DNA of 23,403 bases, taken from the IMG/VR virus record IMGVR_UViG_3300021373_002443, positions 1 to 23,403 of that record. One strand, written 5' to 3'. How positions within the stretch are numbered: the first letter of the stretch is position 1; each line of letters begins with the position of its first letter. The notes beneath the pieces were generated by a model. The model worked only from the letters and a program-made list of their open reading frames with translations. It ran no database searches and was not told the origin of the DNA. The position numbers and the translations under genes are program-made. This document shows positions 1 through 7,698 of this stretch, piece after piece. Source of the stretch: a virus.

Positions 1-274
1 AACGGAGTTCAGTAATCTTATGTGAAACTTTGTCAAGATTGATAGTCGGTCCATCAGGGTGATTCAATTCACCAACCGCTCTACCAGTCTTTACTTGTTC
101 TTTAATATATTTGTTAACAGCATTTTCTAAGATAGCCTTATCGTATATACGACCATTTCTATTTTTAGAATCGGCTTGCATAAAAACACCTTCAATAGCT
201 AGTGATTTTTTACCACCAACTTTTTCTTCGATAACTTCTAAATCGCTATCAATATATTCTGCAATCAGTTTCAT
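1..274 (-). CDS. 21: Prohead core protease gp21, N-terminal part (runs off left edge)
   Basis: This is the maturation protease of T4-like proheads. It cuts scaffold and capsid proteins after head assembly. Ninety-one residues are visible, starting MKLIAEYIDSDLEVIEEKV. The stretch FMQADSKNRNGRIY (residues 31-44) and GELNHPDGP followed by NLDKVSHKI (about 68-86) are hallmark gp21 segments, and the His in ELNHP is the expected catalytic His of this serine-protease family. The catalytic Ser region lies beyond the window, so completeness cannot be judged. The ATG at 274 follows a GGAGAGAT ribosome-binding site and lies directly after the stop of the upstream small gene, which suggests co-translation with the prohead core genes under the late promoter at 689-696. 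Confidence 0.9.
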   Translation of the reverse strand, partial: MKLIAEYIDSDLEVIEEKVGGKKSLAIEGVFMQADSKNRNGRIYDKAILENAVNKYIKEQVKTGRAVGELNHPDGPTINLDKVSHKITELR

Positions 275-275
275 T

Positions 276-503
276 TTATCTCTCCAGCATTTTCATTAAT
301 TGTTTAGCCGAAGTTTCCGCATCCTTTACAGAATCATATACAGAATCGTCTACAGCTTGGCCATCGTAGTAAAGCATAAAACCCTTACCGCCAAAATTGG
401 TAATGGTAATATCCTTCTTTTTCTTTGGCGATTTAAAGGCCTTTACGACCTTTTCGCCACGCTGTAGCTTTATCTTTTCTTGTAAATCTGCAAAGGTAAT
501 CAC
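276..503 (-). CDS. Small Lys-rich protein in the gp68 position (putative prohead core protein)
   Basis: This 75-residue basic protein has a Lys cluster (KSPKKKKD) near residues 25-32 and alternating charged and hydrophobic residues. It has no signal peptide or membrane segment. It starts with GTG at 503, whose first base is the last base of the preceding TAG stop (TAGTG), which points to translational coupling. It lies between the gp67-like gene and gp21, exactly where T4 has gene 68, a minor prohead-core protein of 141 aa. The function is inferred from position only. I cannot confirm homology by sequence, and this protein is about half the T4 length. Confidence 0.6.
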   Translation of the reverse strand: MITFADLQEKIKLQRGEKVVKAFKSPKKKKDITITNFGGKGFMLYYDGQAVDDSVYDSVKDAETSAKQLMKMLER

Positions 504-670
504 TATTCTTCCTCTTGCGATTGTGCCCTATCTTGCAATGTAGAAGCTATTTCAATCTTCTTTGCATCTAGAGCTGCGGTCAACTTATCAGCCATTACAC
601 TGTTAAAGTTTCTACTAGCAGCAACATTGTCGCCACTTTTCAAATCATTAATCATTTGTTCTATAGACAT
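503..670 (-). CDS. 67: Prohead core protein gp67-like (short scaffold component)
   Basis: This is a 55-residue gene. The protein begins MSIEQMINDLKSGDNVAASR and ends in a Gln/Glu-rich tail, RAQSQEEE. The pattern of a short helix, then LTAALDAKKIEIAST, then an acidic tail parallels T4 gp67 (PIP, 80 aa), an internal prohead core protein needed for correct head shape. It lies directly after the portal gene, as in T4. An exact late promoter at 689-696 gives a predicted leader of about 13 nt, and AGGAATAAAA precedes the ATG. Its stop overlaps the GTG of the next gene by one base. Identification rests on position plus weak sequence similarity. Being much shorter than T4 gp67 is common for small core proteins. 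Confidence 0.75.
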   Translation of the reverse strand: MSIEQMINDLKSGDNVAASRNFNSVMADKLTAALDAKKIEIASTLQDRAQSQEEE

Positions 671-688
671 TTTTATTCCTCGTTTATA

Positions 689-696
689 TATTTATA
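689..696 (-). promoter_or_regulatory. T4-type late promoter for the gp67/gp68-like/gp21 genes
   Basis: The coding strand reads TATAAATA exactly, the box used by the T4-family late sigma factor gp55 with the sliding clamp. It lies in the gap between portal and gp67. By T4 geometry the transcript would start near 683, giving a very short leader ending in AGGAATAAAAATG. Confidence 0.8.
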
Positions 697-714
697 AAAA
701 ATTAGATGTCAAGA

Positions 715-2202
715 CTAAAAATCTTCTTCTTCTGCATCTATTTCACCACTCTTTACTTCGTCCTCAATCTGAGCTTTAAGTTCTTTTATGTCTTCGTCAG
801 ATTGTTTTAGTACATGCTTTCTAATCCATTCGTATGATACATATTTACCAACATATTCATCAACAGTCGCTAGCATATCAAATCTTTCTCTCCAGATTTC
901 AGCCTCTTTTAGCTCTGCAAAATAGTTATCTTCAATAAAGTCAAAGGCAATTGATTCTTTCCAACTATTCCAATCATCACGAGTAATAATACCCTTAAGA
1001 ATGAGCTGAGTTTTAAGTAGCTGTATGAATATGTCGCTAAAGCGTTTTCTTAAACGATCAATAAACTTCTTAAATTTAACTTCGTCTCTGGATATCTCAG
1101 TAGATCTACCTAGACTAAACTGAGCCTCTTGCTCTAATCTATTTGATGGTACATTAAGAGATTTATAAAGCTTCTTCTGGAAATATAGAATATCATCTAT
1201 TTGTCCAAGGTTTTCACCACCTGGTAATGTAGTAATTTCTGTACCTCTACCGCCTTCTCTTCGTGGTAGGAAGAAATCCTCCAGCATTGACATATGCTTC
1301 TTATCATCTTTAATATTACCAGTATTAGCATCATAAACCATTTTGTTTCTATATTGGCCCATGATATTCTTCAAGTATTCTTCGGCCTTGCCCTTAGGTA
1401 AGTTACCAACATCAATATAGAAGATTCTACGTTCTGGTGCTCTACTGATTCTGTAAATAACCAGTGAGTCTTCCATCATTCGCAATTGGTTAACTGGCTT
1501 CAGCGCCTTTTGCAAATAACTTAAAATTCGTTTACGCGAAGGATCTAACACCCCTGACGTACAATATGCGATTGAATCCTTATGTATTTTAATGCCTTCA
1601 TTATTAGAATGAAGCTTATCATCTTGAAATAAGAAAAATTCTTTCTGACCGACAACAATATTAGCACCCGTCGCAGGATCTTTCTTTTCTTCGATTTCTT
1701 TTACTTTTCTAAGTTTGGTTGGATCAATATATCGTAGTTCTTTAATTCCAGCCTTTGCTTTATCTTTATCGATGATAATATGATAGGGTAATCTACCATC
1801 TACATACCATCGTCTAAAAATATCGTGCGCATACGCATTAAAGTTTAACAATTTAAGTACAGTATTAAACTCTTCTGTTACTGCTTCCTTAATGGAATCA
1901 GATGTGTCAACTTCATCTAATATTAATTTCACAGGTGTATCATCGTGATCACCAACAATAGCTTCATTTACAATGTCGTCAATTGCAGCATCGCACTCAG
2001 GTTGAGTAGCCACGTCACGATATTTGTAAATTAAATCAATTTCTGATTTAGCCTTGTCACCATCAAGATCGACGTAAGCTCCAAAGTGACCACCAGCCTG
2101 AATGACACCAGCACCGTCCTCATCTGTATTAGGTACAAATGACGGTCTGATGGGTTCTTCACCACCTTTTCGCTTTATTTCAAATCCAAAAAATTCTGCC
2201 AT
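715..2202 (-). CDS. 20: Portal vertex protein gp20
   Basis: This 495-residue protein forms the dodecameric ring at the unique head vertex through which DNA is packaged and to which the neck attaches. It also nucleates prohead assembly. The N-terminus MAEFFGFEIKRK, the SRAPERRIFYIDVGNLPKGK segment (about 253-272), KHMSMLEDFFLPRREGGRG and LYKSLNVPSNRLEQEA are characteristic of T4-like portals. Length is close to T4 gp20 (524 aa). The C-terminus is highly acidic (SGEIDAEEEDF). It has its own late promoter (2257-2264) and a GC-rich leader hairpin (2227-2247). The ATG at 2202 follows AGGATAAAAAAA. It sits between tail tube and prohead core genes, as in T4. Confidence 0.95.
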   Translation of the reverse strand: MAEFFGFEIKRKGGEEPIRPSFVPNTDEDGAGVIQAGGHFGAYVDLDGDKAKSEIDLIYKYRDVATQPECDAAIDDIVNEAIVGDHDDTPVKLILDEVDTSDSIKEAVTEEFNTVLKLLNFNAYAHDIFRRWYVDGRLPYHIIIDKDKAKAGIKELRYIDPTKLRKVKEIEEKKDPATGANIVVGQKEFFLFQDDKLHSNNEGIKIHKDSIAYCTSGVLDPSRKRILSYLQKALKPVNQLRMMEDSLVIYRISRAPERRIFYIDVGNLPKGKAEEYLKNIMGQYRNKMVYDANTGNIKDDKKHMSMLEDFFLPRREGGRGTEITTLPGGENLGQIDDILYFQKKLYKSLNVPSNRLEQEAQFSLGRSTEISRDEVKFKKFIDRLRKRFSDIFIQLLKTQLILKGIITRDDWNSWKESIAFDFIEDNYFAELKEAEIWRERFDMLATVDEYVGKYVSYEWIRKHVLKQSDEDIKELKAQIEDEVKSGEIDAEEEDF

Positions 2203-2226
2203 TTTTTTTATCCTATAATATTATCG

Positions 2227-2247
2227 GAGGGGGAATTGTTCCCCCTC
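2227..2247 (-). promoter_or_regulatory. GC-rich stem-loop in the gp20 leader (5'-end stabiliser or terminator)
   Basis: GAGGGGGAA and TTCCCCCTC form a perfect 9-bp stem around a 3-nt loop. No U-tract follows on the coding strand (CGATAATATTATAGG), so a canonical intrinsic terminator is unlikely. It lies about 4 nt after the predicted start site of the 2257-2264 late promoter, so it should form at the extreme 5' end of the gp20 mRNA. It would also lie in the 3' region of read-through transcripts from gp19. Confidence 0.7.
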
Positions 2248-2256
2248 GTCTAATAG

Positions 2257-2264
2257 TATTTATA
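2257..2264 (-). promoter_or_regulatory. T4-type late promoter for gp20
   Basis: The coding strand reads TATAAATACTATTAGAC. This matches the TATAAATA box and also the extended CTATT seen at strong T4 late promoters. It lies just after the gp19 stop and upstream of gp20. The predicted start is the A near 2251. Confidence 0.85.
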
Positions 2265-2270
2265 CGACTA

Positions 2271-2798
2271 CTAAGAAGTAGTATTTGACTCCCAGTACTG
2301 AACTTGTAGCTCAACTGTAAACTCTTCAATCTCGTTTTCGTTGTCATAACTTAAATCGATTTCAGAAACATTAGTAGGGAAAGTACCTCTAATGTCATAG
2401 CGTTTTACAGCATCACCATTCTTGTCAAGTTGCTCAACAATCATGTCTGCCATATATTCAGTTGGATTAGCCAAACCACGGCCGTCAACGTGTTGGTTAA
2501 TACCGTTGCTCCATCTTTCGAAAGAATCACGAACTACAAAGTCAACGTCATTTAACACTGTAATTGTCCATGGTTCGAAAGTTCGGTCACCAGCCATGAC
2601 TAGCTTGCGGCCACGGAAGTTAACCTCTACTGGATTAAGAATTGATGCTGGTAATTGAGCAGCTTTACATAGGAAAGAAGTCAATTCAACATTGCCCTGA
2701 GCATAGCCAGGAAAGTTACATGTGACTTTAAACATGTTGGATCTAGCGCCACCGCCAGTCAACTTTGATTTAAAATCATCTACGCCTAAAATTGCCAT
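2271..2798 (-). CDS. 19: Tail tube protein gp19
   Basis: This 175-residue inner tube subunit polymerises as stacked hexamers inside the contractile sheath and conducts DNA during ejection. The pattern MAILGVDDFKSKLTGGGARS, NMFKVTCNFPGY, LCKAAQLPAS, VNFRGRKLVMAGDRTFEPW and the C-terminal EIEEFTVELQVQYWE matches T4-like tube proteins (T4 gp19 is 163 aa). It follows gp18 by 13 bases with a strong AGGAGGAG ribosome-binding site, so sheath and tube are co-transcribed from the promoter at 4594-4601. Confidence 0.95.
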   Translation of the reverse strand: MAILGVDDFKSKLTGGGARSNMFKVTCNFPGYAQGNVELTSFLCKAAQLPASILNPVEVNFRGRKLVMAGDRTFEPWTITVLNDVDFVVRDSFERWSNGINQHVDGRGLANPTEYMADMIVEQLDKNGDAVKRYDIRGTFPTNVSEIDLSYDNENEIEEFTVELQVQYWESNTTS

Positions 2799-2811
2799 TT
2801 TCTATCTCCTC

Positions 2812-4524
2812 CTAACCGCCGGCGACTTCAGAGAAGTCAACACCAGTTCTTGTTGCAATGAAGTTTAGTGTAATAAAGTTAATAGATCGAGCTGGCTTAA
2901 TGTAGATGTCAGCAACAAACTGATTAGAATCAATTACTTGACCAGTATTGTTTGATTCATCGCATACTACCAAGAAGTCGGTAAGACCACGACGGCCCTT
3001 AACATCTCTTAAGAATGGTTCGATCATATTTCTAAATTGTGCTTGGGTAAATTCATCGTTAAACTCGAATAACTGAGCCTTAGATGCAGTACTGATAGCT
3101 TTTTCCAATACGATGAATAGACGACGAACGTTAATTCGATCAAAAGCAGAAGCTCTGCTTAATAGTGTCTTATCACCGAATAGCATTGTACCCTGACCTG
3201 GGAACGATACTAATGGATTAACGCGTGCTTTATATAGCATATCACGTTCAGCTTTAGTTGGGTTATACGATAAGCGAGTTACACCACGTAATTGACCGCG
3301 GTTAACACCAGCTGGAGAGAACCATGCATCCGCAACACTATCAGTATTTGCACAAAGACCAGCGCAAAGACCAGAAGCTCCAATCCAACGATAAACATCA
3401 TGGAACTTATCGTATACGTATACTGATGCAGAATCAGCCGCGCCATAGGAAGATGAGTTTAAACTATCAACCCAGCTCTTAGCTAATGCAGGTGTAGTCG
3501 CATTACCAATAGGCGGTGAAACAAATGCCATACAATCTTTACGTGTCTCGCACAATGTAATAATGTGATCAGCAATGTTTTTAGCATCAGTTGCGTCTGG
3601 ATATGCAAATAATAAATTTACATCTTCAATGTCTGAATCAGCAAATTTATCAAATCCGGCAGTAATAACAGAATGACCAATCGCCGAATTTGCGTCAACG
3701 CCGCCAGTCAATGCTGCACTATATACAGTATCTGATGCTGCATAAGCGGTTATTGCAGATGAAGTATTTGCAGGATTCAATTTACCGCCACCTTCTAATG
3801 TGTCACTCCAGTCAATAAAGTATACATATTCAGATTTAGCATTAATTACGTTCGGCACATATGTGCTAGCGCCAGCTGCATCAACTGCGTCTTCTGCCTT
3901 CGATAAAAATTCATAAGTTTCTAAGATGGTACCTTTAGTACCAGTAATTAAACCATCTTCATCTACTACAACCACATGCATTTCATCGTGCATGTCAGCA
4001 CTATGATATTTTTTAGCAAAATCTGATGTTGATGGTGGAGCACCAAATAGAGATCTATAACTATCAAATGCCGTCGTGCCCATAGCAGTCGCATTGCTTA
4101 CTGCATAAACCTTTATAGAATTACCTAACACGCCAGGATAACGTGCCGCCCAACTACCTTGGTTTGCTTCAGTTAATGGAGCTGTACCTGTCATTGTTGC
4201 TGTAAATTCTTCATGATTATTAATTGCTACTGCAGTACTTCCGCTTACCGCGTTTGTTGCTGCAGCCCCTGCAACCCTTACTACCTTTAGTGCGTTTCCA
4301 TACTTTAAGAATGATGCCGCAGTTAAAAAGTAGGGAGCTGTGTCCTCATTGGGAGTAGAAAAAACTGTAGCCATCGCATCTTCAGACGATACGAGTACAG
4401 GTTTATTCACTGGCCCCCAATTAAAGGCACCTGCGAATCCACCAATGCTGGTTGATACGGCAGGTATTACGCTCGTTGCGTCAATTTCATTGACTTGAAC
4501 GCCTGGTGATACTTGAAATGCCAT
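2812..4524 (-). CDS. 18: Contractile tail sheath protein gp18
   Basis: This 570-residue sheath subunit assembles around the gp19 tube and contracts to drive it through the host envelope. The N-terminus MAFQVSPGVQVNEID and SIGGFAGAFNWGPVN, the core FAYPDATDAKNIADHII, and the conserved C-terminal region (RINVRRLFIVLEKAIS, then ARSINFITLNFIATRTGVDF) are typical of the family. T4 gp18 is 659 aa, so the protruding middle domain is shorter here. The ATG at 4524 follows AGAGGATAAAGCG. Expression is from the palindromic late promoter at 4592-4607, with a leader of about 64 nt. Confidence 0.96.
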   Translation of the reverse strand: MAFQVSPGVQVNEIDATSVIPAVSTSIGGFAGAFNWGPVNKPVLVSSEDAMATVFSTPNEDTAPYFLTAASFLKYGNALKVVRVAGAAATNAVSGSTAVAINNHEEFTATMTGTAPLTEANQGSWAARYPGVLGNSIKVYAVSNATAMGTTAFDSYRSLFGAPPSTSDFAKKYHSADMHDEMHVVVVDEDGLITGTKGTILETYEFLSKAEDAVDAAGASTYVPNVINAKSEYVYFIDWSDTLEGGGKLNPANTSSAITAYAASDTVYSAALTGGVDANSAIGHSVITAGFDKFADSDIEDVNLLFAYPDATDAKNIADHIITLCETRKDCMAFVSPPIGNATTPALAKSWVDSLNSSSYGAADSASVYVYDKFHDVYRWIGASGLCAGLCANTDSVADAWFSPAGVNRGQLRGVTRLSYNPTKAERDMLYKARVNPLVSFPGQGTMLFGDKTLLSRASAFDRINVRRLFIVLEKAISTASKAQLFEFNDEFTQAQFRNMIEPFLRDVKGRRGLTDFLVVCDESNNTGQVIDSNQFVADIYIKPARSINFITLNFIATRTGVDFSEVAGG

Positions 4525-4591
4525 CGCTTTATCCTCTTTTATAAATTTGAGTTAGTTAATATGTCACATAATACGAATTAATCTTCACTTG

Positions 4592-4607
4592 TTTATTTAT
4601 AAATAAA
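4592..4607 (-). promoter_or_regulatory. T4-type late promoter for gp18, inside a 16-bp palindrome
   Basis: The coding-strand box TATAAATA occupies 4601-4594. The surrounding TTTATTTATAAATAAA is a perfect 16-bp palindrome, so the opposite strand also carries an exact TATAAATA (4598-4605). It lies between the ATP-grasp stop and the gp18 start. The minus-direction promoter is well supported by position. Plus-direction activity, antisense to the ATP-grasp gene and gp17, is only a possibility. Confidence 0.8.
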
Positions 4608-4619
4608 ACAATCTTAACT

Positions 4620-5678
4620 TTACTCGCCTTTGAACATCGACTTATAAGTGGCTGGCTTGAGCCATATGTCTCTATTCATAAATTTTTCTAATACGTCCTT
4701 TGGTAGGTTTTCTCCAGTAGCTTTTCTATAACCTCTTGTTCCAGGCGTAGAATTAATTTCAATAAATGTTGGAGGAATTTTATTTCTATCTTTCGAAGGA
4801 AATATATCTACGCCTACCCATAAGCCGTCAACAGCCTTTGCTGCTTTTTCTACATGCTCTATTTCTAAATCAGTTAATTCTATTGGAGCTGGCTTTGAGC
4901 CTAATGATACGTTAGTTCTAAAATCCTTTTTAACTGTTGGTCTTTTAATCGCTCCATGGAATTTACCTCCAATAACGTGTGCTCTAATATCAAAGGTAAA
5001 ATCTTTAATCATACTTTGTAATAGGATACCCATATTTGGATCCAGCTTATGCAGTAGCTGAACCGTAGAGTGTAACGAGCTCTCTGAATCTATTTTAATT
5101 ACACCAATACCGAGTGAACCTGTAAGAGTCTTAAGTATGATTGGATATTTATCACCTAATCTTTCCATTGCGTCAATGGCTTTTTCTTGATGGTGGACTA
5201 ATACTGTTTTAGGCTGTTGCAATTCTGCTTCTGCAAGATATAGACTTGTTCTATATTTATCTGATGTGATTTCCATACAAGAGCGAGTGTTAACGCATAC
5301 TACGCCTGCTCGTTCTAGTTGTGTTAAGAAGTCTGACCAAGCCTTTCTTTTTGTAACCGGAGCTCGTACGAATACGAGAGTATTATCGTCAATTTTAAAT
5401 TTGCGTTCTTTTTCGGCCATTCCATCGTAAATGTATCTTACGTCATTTTCTAAATCGGAATAGGCGCCTTGGACATCAACTTTAAATCCAGTAAGACCTA
5501 GCTTTTTACCTTCTTCAATAAAGTCGTCAGCGGTCTTTTCTGGATCATCAGGGTCTTCAGGATCGTCATACCACAGATATACAAACTTATATTTTTTAGT
5601 TTCTTCTTCTAAAACGTGCTCATGCTGTTCTTTAGCATGACGTCTTTCGATTATTTTTTTTACTAGTTGTCTTTTCAT
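4620..5678 (-). CDS. RimK-like ATP-grasp ligase inserted between gp17 and gp18
   Basis: This looks like an ATP-grasp enzyme of the RimK/glutathione-synthetase type, which joins a carboxylate to an amine through an acylphosphate. Visible features (numbered from the ATG at 5678) are the glycine-rich ATP loop ILKTLTGSLGIGVIKI (about 181-196), DIRAHVIGGK (230-239), WVGVDIF (287-293) and the Mg-binding FIEINSTPGTRG (305-316, with the E-x-N pair). The substrate cannot be read from sequence. Candidates are amino-acid or peptide addition to a ribosomal or virion protein. A longer reading from ATG 5708 is possible, but the ATG at 5678 overlaps the gp17 stop as ATGA and has GGAAGG upstream, so I prefer it (352 aa). 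It has its own late promoter inside gp17. T4 has no such gene here. Confidence 0.85.
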   Translation of the reverse strand: MKRQLVKKIIERRHAKEQHEHVLEEETKKYKFVYLWYDDPEDPDDPEKTADDFIEEGKKLGLTGFKVDVQGAYSDLENDVRYIYDGMAEKERKFKIDDNTLVFVRAPVTKRKAWSDFLTQLERAGVVCVNTRSCMEITSDKYRTSLYLAEAELQQPKTVLVHHQEKAIDAMERLGDKYPIILKTLTGSLGIGVIKIDSESSLHSTVQLLHKLDPNMGILLQSMIKDFTFDIRAHVIGGKFHGAIKRPTVKKDFRTNVSLGSKPAPIELTDLEIEHVEKAAKAVDGLWVGVDIFPSKDRNKIPPTFIEINSTPGTRGYRKATGENLPKDVLEKFMNRDIWLKPATYKSMFKGE

Positions 5679-7282
5679 TTGAAGCCCTTCCACTCCTTTT
5701 CGAACCATATGTTACCGTCGTCTCCTTTCTCACCACTATTTATATGGTTTTGACCATTATCTATATAGCCAAAAGGCAACATATCGTCTTGAATCTCTGC
5801 TAATCTTTCCTTGTATAGCAGATTCTTTACGTCTATATTTGTTAAATTTTCAAATACATCAGTGGAAGTAAACCAACCAAATAGAACTAAATTCATCATT
5901 AGATCATCGTGATTGGGCGCAACTGCTTGATACGAATTACCTTTAGAAACAAATGTCGACATTTCAACAATCGTATCTGAATCGTATATGACCAATTTCT
6001 TTTGCTCAATTAAATCTTTTATTGTAGAGCACCCAATTCGTTTTACTCTTCTTGTCATTGTAACGCCGATAGCATTACTCTTAATTGAAGATTCTACAAA
6101 AATGTTTTCGTATTCTAAATCGTAATATAATCCATTACAAACTACAGCCCCTTGATCATTACTCTCTACAAGCACATAAGCTTCGTTATATGTTTTGGCA
6201 TACTTGTAAATGATATCTGGAAATAGCATAGGCGATAGCTTATTATCTCTGAATACGCATACTTGCTCAAAGGGCTGGGCCGATACGTCTATAACATTAA
6301 ATGTAGAATAGTCTTGCCCTCGTCCTTTAGCAACATCAACACAAATTACATATTCGTGGCCTTCTTGTGGCTCTTTGTAGATGGAGATATTTTCCTTATG
6401 GTACTTTGGATCTACTGCCTGTTGCGCCAATAAATGATTAGCATCAATGAGCGTATTACCTCGACCATGGAATGTATTACCAAACTCCTGATCAAACTGT
6501 AAGGCAGAAGTATTAGCAATGGTTTGTTCTTTCCATTTCTCATCTCGCCCTGGAACGTCCCACCAATCTACTCTGAATGGCTTAAATTCGTTTGTGCCCT
6601 GACTTGCACCTTCCCACAATTTATGGTATACGTTACCGATGCCATTAGCTGTAGAGGTAATAATAATTTTTGTTTCTTTACCAGAAGATACTACTGGGTA
6701 TGTTGATGTATAAAACTGTGCATCATTCTCAATGAATGCAAACTCATCGAGAAACAATAAGTTAATTGATAAACCACGAATAGAACTACCAGACGTTGCT
6801 GCAGCAATAATCTTTGAATTATTACTAAACTCAATTGATCCTTTATTTAATGCCTTACAGCCAGGTTGTAAAAAGAATGGCAGGTTTTCTAACATTAGCG
6901 TTACACGAGCTAACATTTCTCTCGCCGTAGCACCTTTGTTTGCCAAAATAGCAATAGTCTTCTCAGGGTGGAAACACGCATACCAAAGTAAATACGCTAC
7001 AGATGAAATAGATTTACCAGATTGTCGACATGCTAGTACGATAGAGAATCTATTCTGATTAAAATGATTAAACATATTTTCTTGGTATGGATATAAATCG
7101 AACGGAACTAATCCACTATCAAGCGATATTACCTTAAGATATGTACGCGCAAAATATGCAGGATCTTGCATACATTTAGCGTATTCTAAAACTTCAGGTT
7201 TTGTAAATTCGGTTTCTACTCCGTCGCGCTTTACTGACGGATTTCCTAGATAACCAAACTCATTATTCTTGATCTTCTGCAT
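5675..7282 (-). CDS. 17: Terminase large subunit gp17 (packaging ATPase and nuclease)
   Basis: This 535-residue motor docks on the portal, pumps DNA into the prohead and cuts concatemers. The ATPase domain has Walker A ACRQSGKS (84-91), Walker B INLLFLDEFAF (173-183, with D179 and catalytic E180) and coupling motif ITSTANG (208-214). The RNase-H-like nuclease domain has VDVAKGRGQDYST (315-327, metal-binding D316), LVESNDQG (371-378) and HDDLMMNL (458-465), giving the expected acidic triad. T4 gp17 is 610 aa, so the ends are shorter here. It overlaps gp16 by 20 bases, as terminase genes do in T4. The last ~70 bases contain a late promoter for the next gene, and its TGA overlaps that gene's ATG. 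Confidence 0.97.
   Translation of the reverse strand: MQKIKNNEFGYLGNPSVKRDGVETEFTKPEVLEYAKCMQDPAYFARTYLKVISLDSGLVPFDLYPYQENMFNHFNQNRFSIVLACRQSGKSISSVAYLLWYACFHPEKTIAILANKGATAREMLARVTLMLENLPFFLQPGCKALNKGSIEFSNNSKIIAAATSGSSIRGLSINLLFLDEFAFIENDAQFYTSTYPVVSSGKETKIIITSTANGIGNVYHKLWEGASQGTNEFKPFRVDWWDVPGRDEKWKEQTIANTSALQFDQEFGNTFHGRGNTLIDANHLLAQQAVDPKYHKENISIYKEPQEGHEYVICVDVAKGRGQDYSTFNVIDVSAQPFEQVCVFRDNKLSPMLFPDIIYKYAKTYNEAYVLVESNDQGAVVCNGLYYDLEYENIFVESSIKSNAIGVTMTRRVKRIGCSTIKDLIEQKKLVIYDSDTIVEMSTFVSKGNSYQAVAPNHDDLMMNLVLFGWFTSTDVFENLTNIDVKNLLYKERLAEIQDDMLPFGYIDNGQNHINSGEKGDDGNIWFEKEWKGFK
5737..5744 (-). promoter_or_regulatory. T4-type late promoter inside the gp17 3' end, driving the ATP-grasp gene
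   Basis: An exact TATAAATA lies on the coding strand within the HINSG codons of gp17. The predicted start near 5731 is about 53 nt upstream of the preferred ATP-grasp start (5678), or about 23 nt upstream of the alternative (5708). Its position just ahead of a gene start makes it credible despite being inside coding sequence. Confidence 0.65.
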
Positions 7283-7676
7283 CTATAATTCTATCTTTAT
7301 CCATCAACATTCTTTGTAGGTCTGTGGTAGAACCTACGAATACATTATTATTCGTCACACGTTTGGCTTCGTCTTGCTTATCGTCTTTGGAAAGATCCTT
7401 TTTAGCTTTCTGTAGGGCCATCAGTTTTTCTGTAGTATCAGCAATATCCTTTATGGATTTAGATAAAACCTCAAACGCACGGGGGTGCTCTGATTCTCTC
7501 GCAAGTTCTGCAAGTGAATCGAGTGAATGAGTTCCAGTTCTTATTAGGTCTCTATAGGTTTCACGAGAAAATTCATAATCATCTTTTATGTCTTTTTCTT
7601 CAACCACTTTCGGAGCTTCTGGTTTAACTGGAAGATTCTTTTCCAGTGAGCTTCTCATTTTATCTAATTTGTCCAT
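7263..7676 (-). CDS. 16: Terminase small subunit gp16
   Basis: This 137-residue, strongly charged, probably mainly helical protein reads MDKLDKMRSSLEKNLPVKP, then DDYEFSRETYRDLIRTGTHSLDSLAELA, then DIADTTEKLMALQKAKKDL. The central pattern of a tyrosine-rich helix (YEFSRETYRDLI) followed by helices matches T4-like small terminases, which form a ring, recognise DNA and stimulate the gp17 ATPase. T4 gp16 is 164 aa. It directly precedes gp17 and overlaps it by 20 bases. The Lys/Asp-rich linker at about 85-105 suggests a coiled or flexible region. Confidence 0.9.
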   Translation of the reverse strand: MDKLDKMRSSLEKNLPVKPEAPKVVEEKDIKDDYEFSRETYRDLIRTGTHSLDSLAELARESEHPRAFEVLSKSIKDIADTTEKLMALQKAKKDLSKDDKQDEAKRVTNNNVFVGSTTDLQRMLMDKDRIIDAEDQE

Positions 7677-7698
7677 TCTATATTTCCGTTAGTTACGG

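Noticed and set aside
2227-2247. Intrinsic terminator after gp19
   Set aside because: The stem is strong, but no U-rich stretch follows on the coding strand and it sits downstream of the gp20 promoter, so a leader hairpin fits better. Partial termination of read-through is not excluded.
5679-5708. ATG at 5708 as start of the ATP-grasp ligase
   Set aside because: The extra ten codons overlap the gp17 end in another frame. The ATG at 5678 makes an ATGA overlap with the gp17 stop and has GGAAGG upstream. Not fully excluded, because AAGGAG also precedes 5708.
7686-7698. Small inverted repeat CCGT ... ACGG between gp15 and gp16
   Set aside because: Only a 4-bp stem with a 5-nt loop. Too weak to call a regulatory element.
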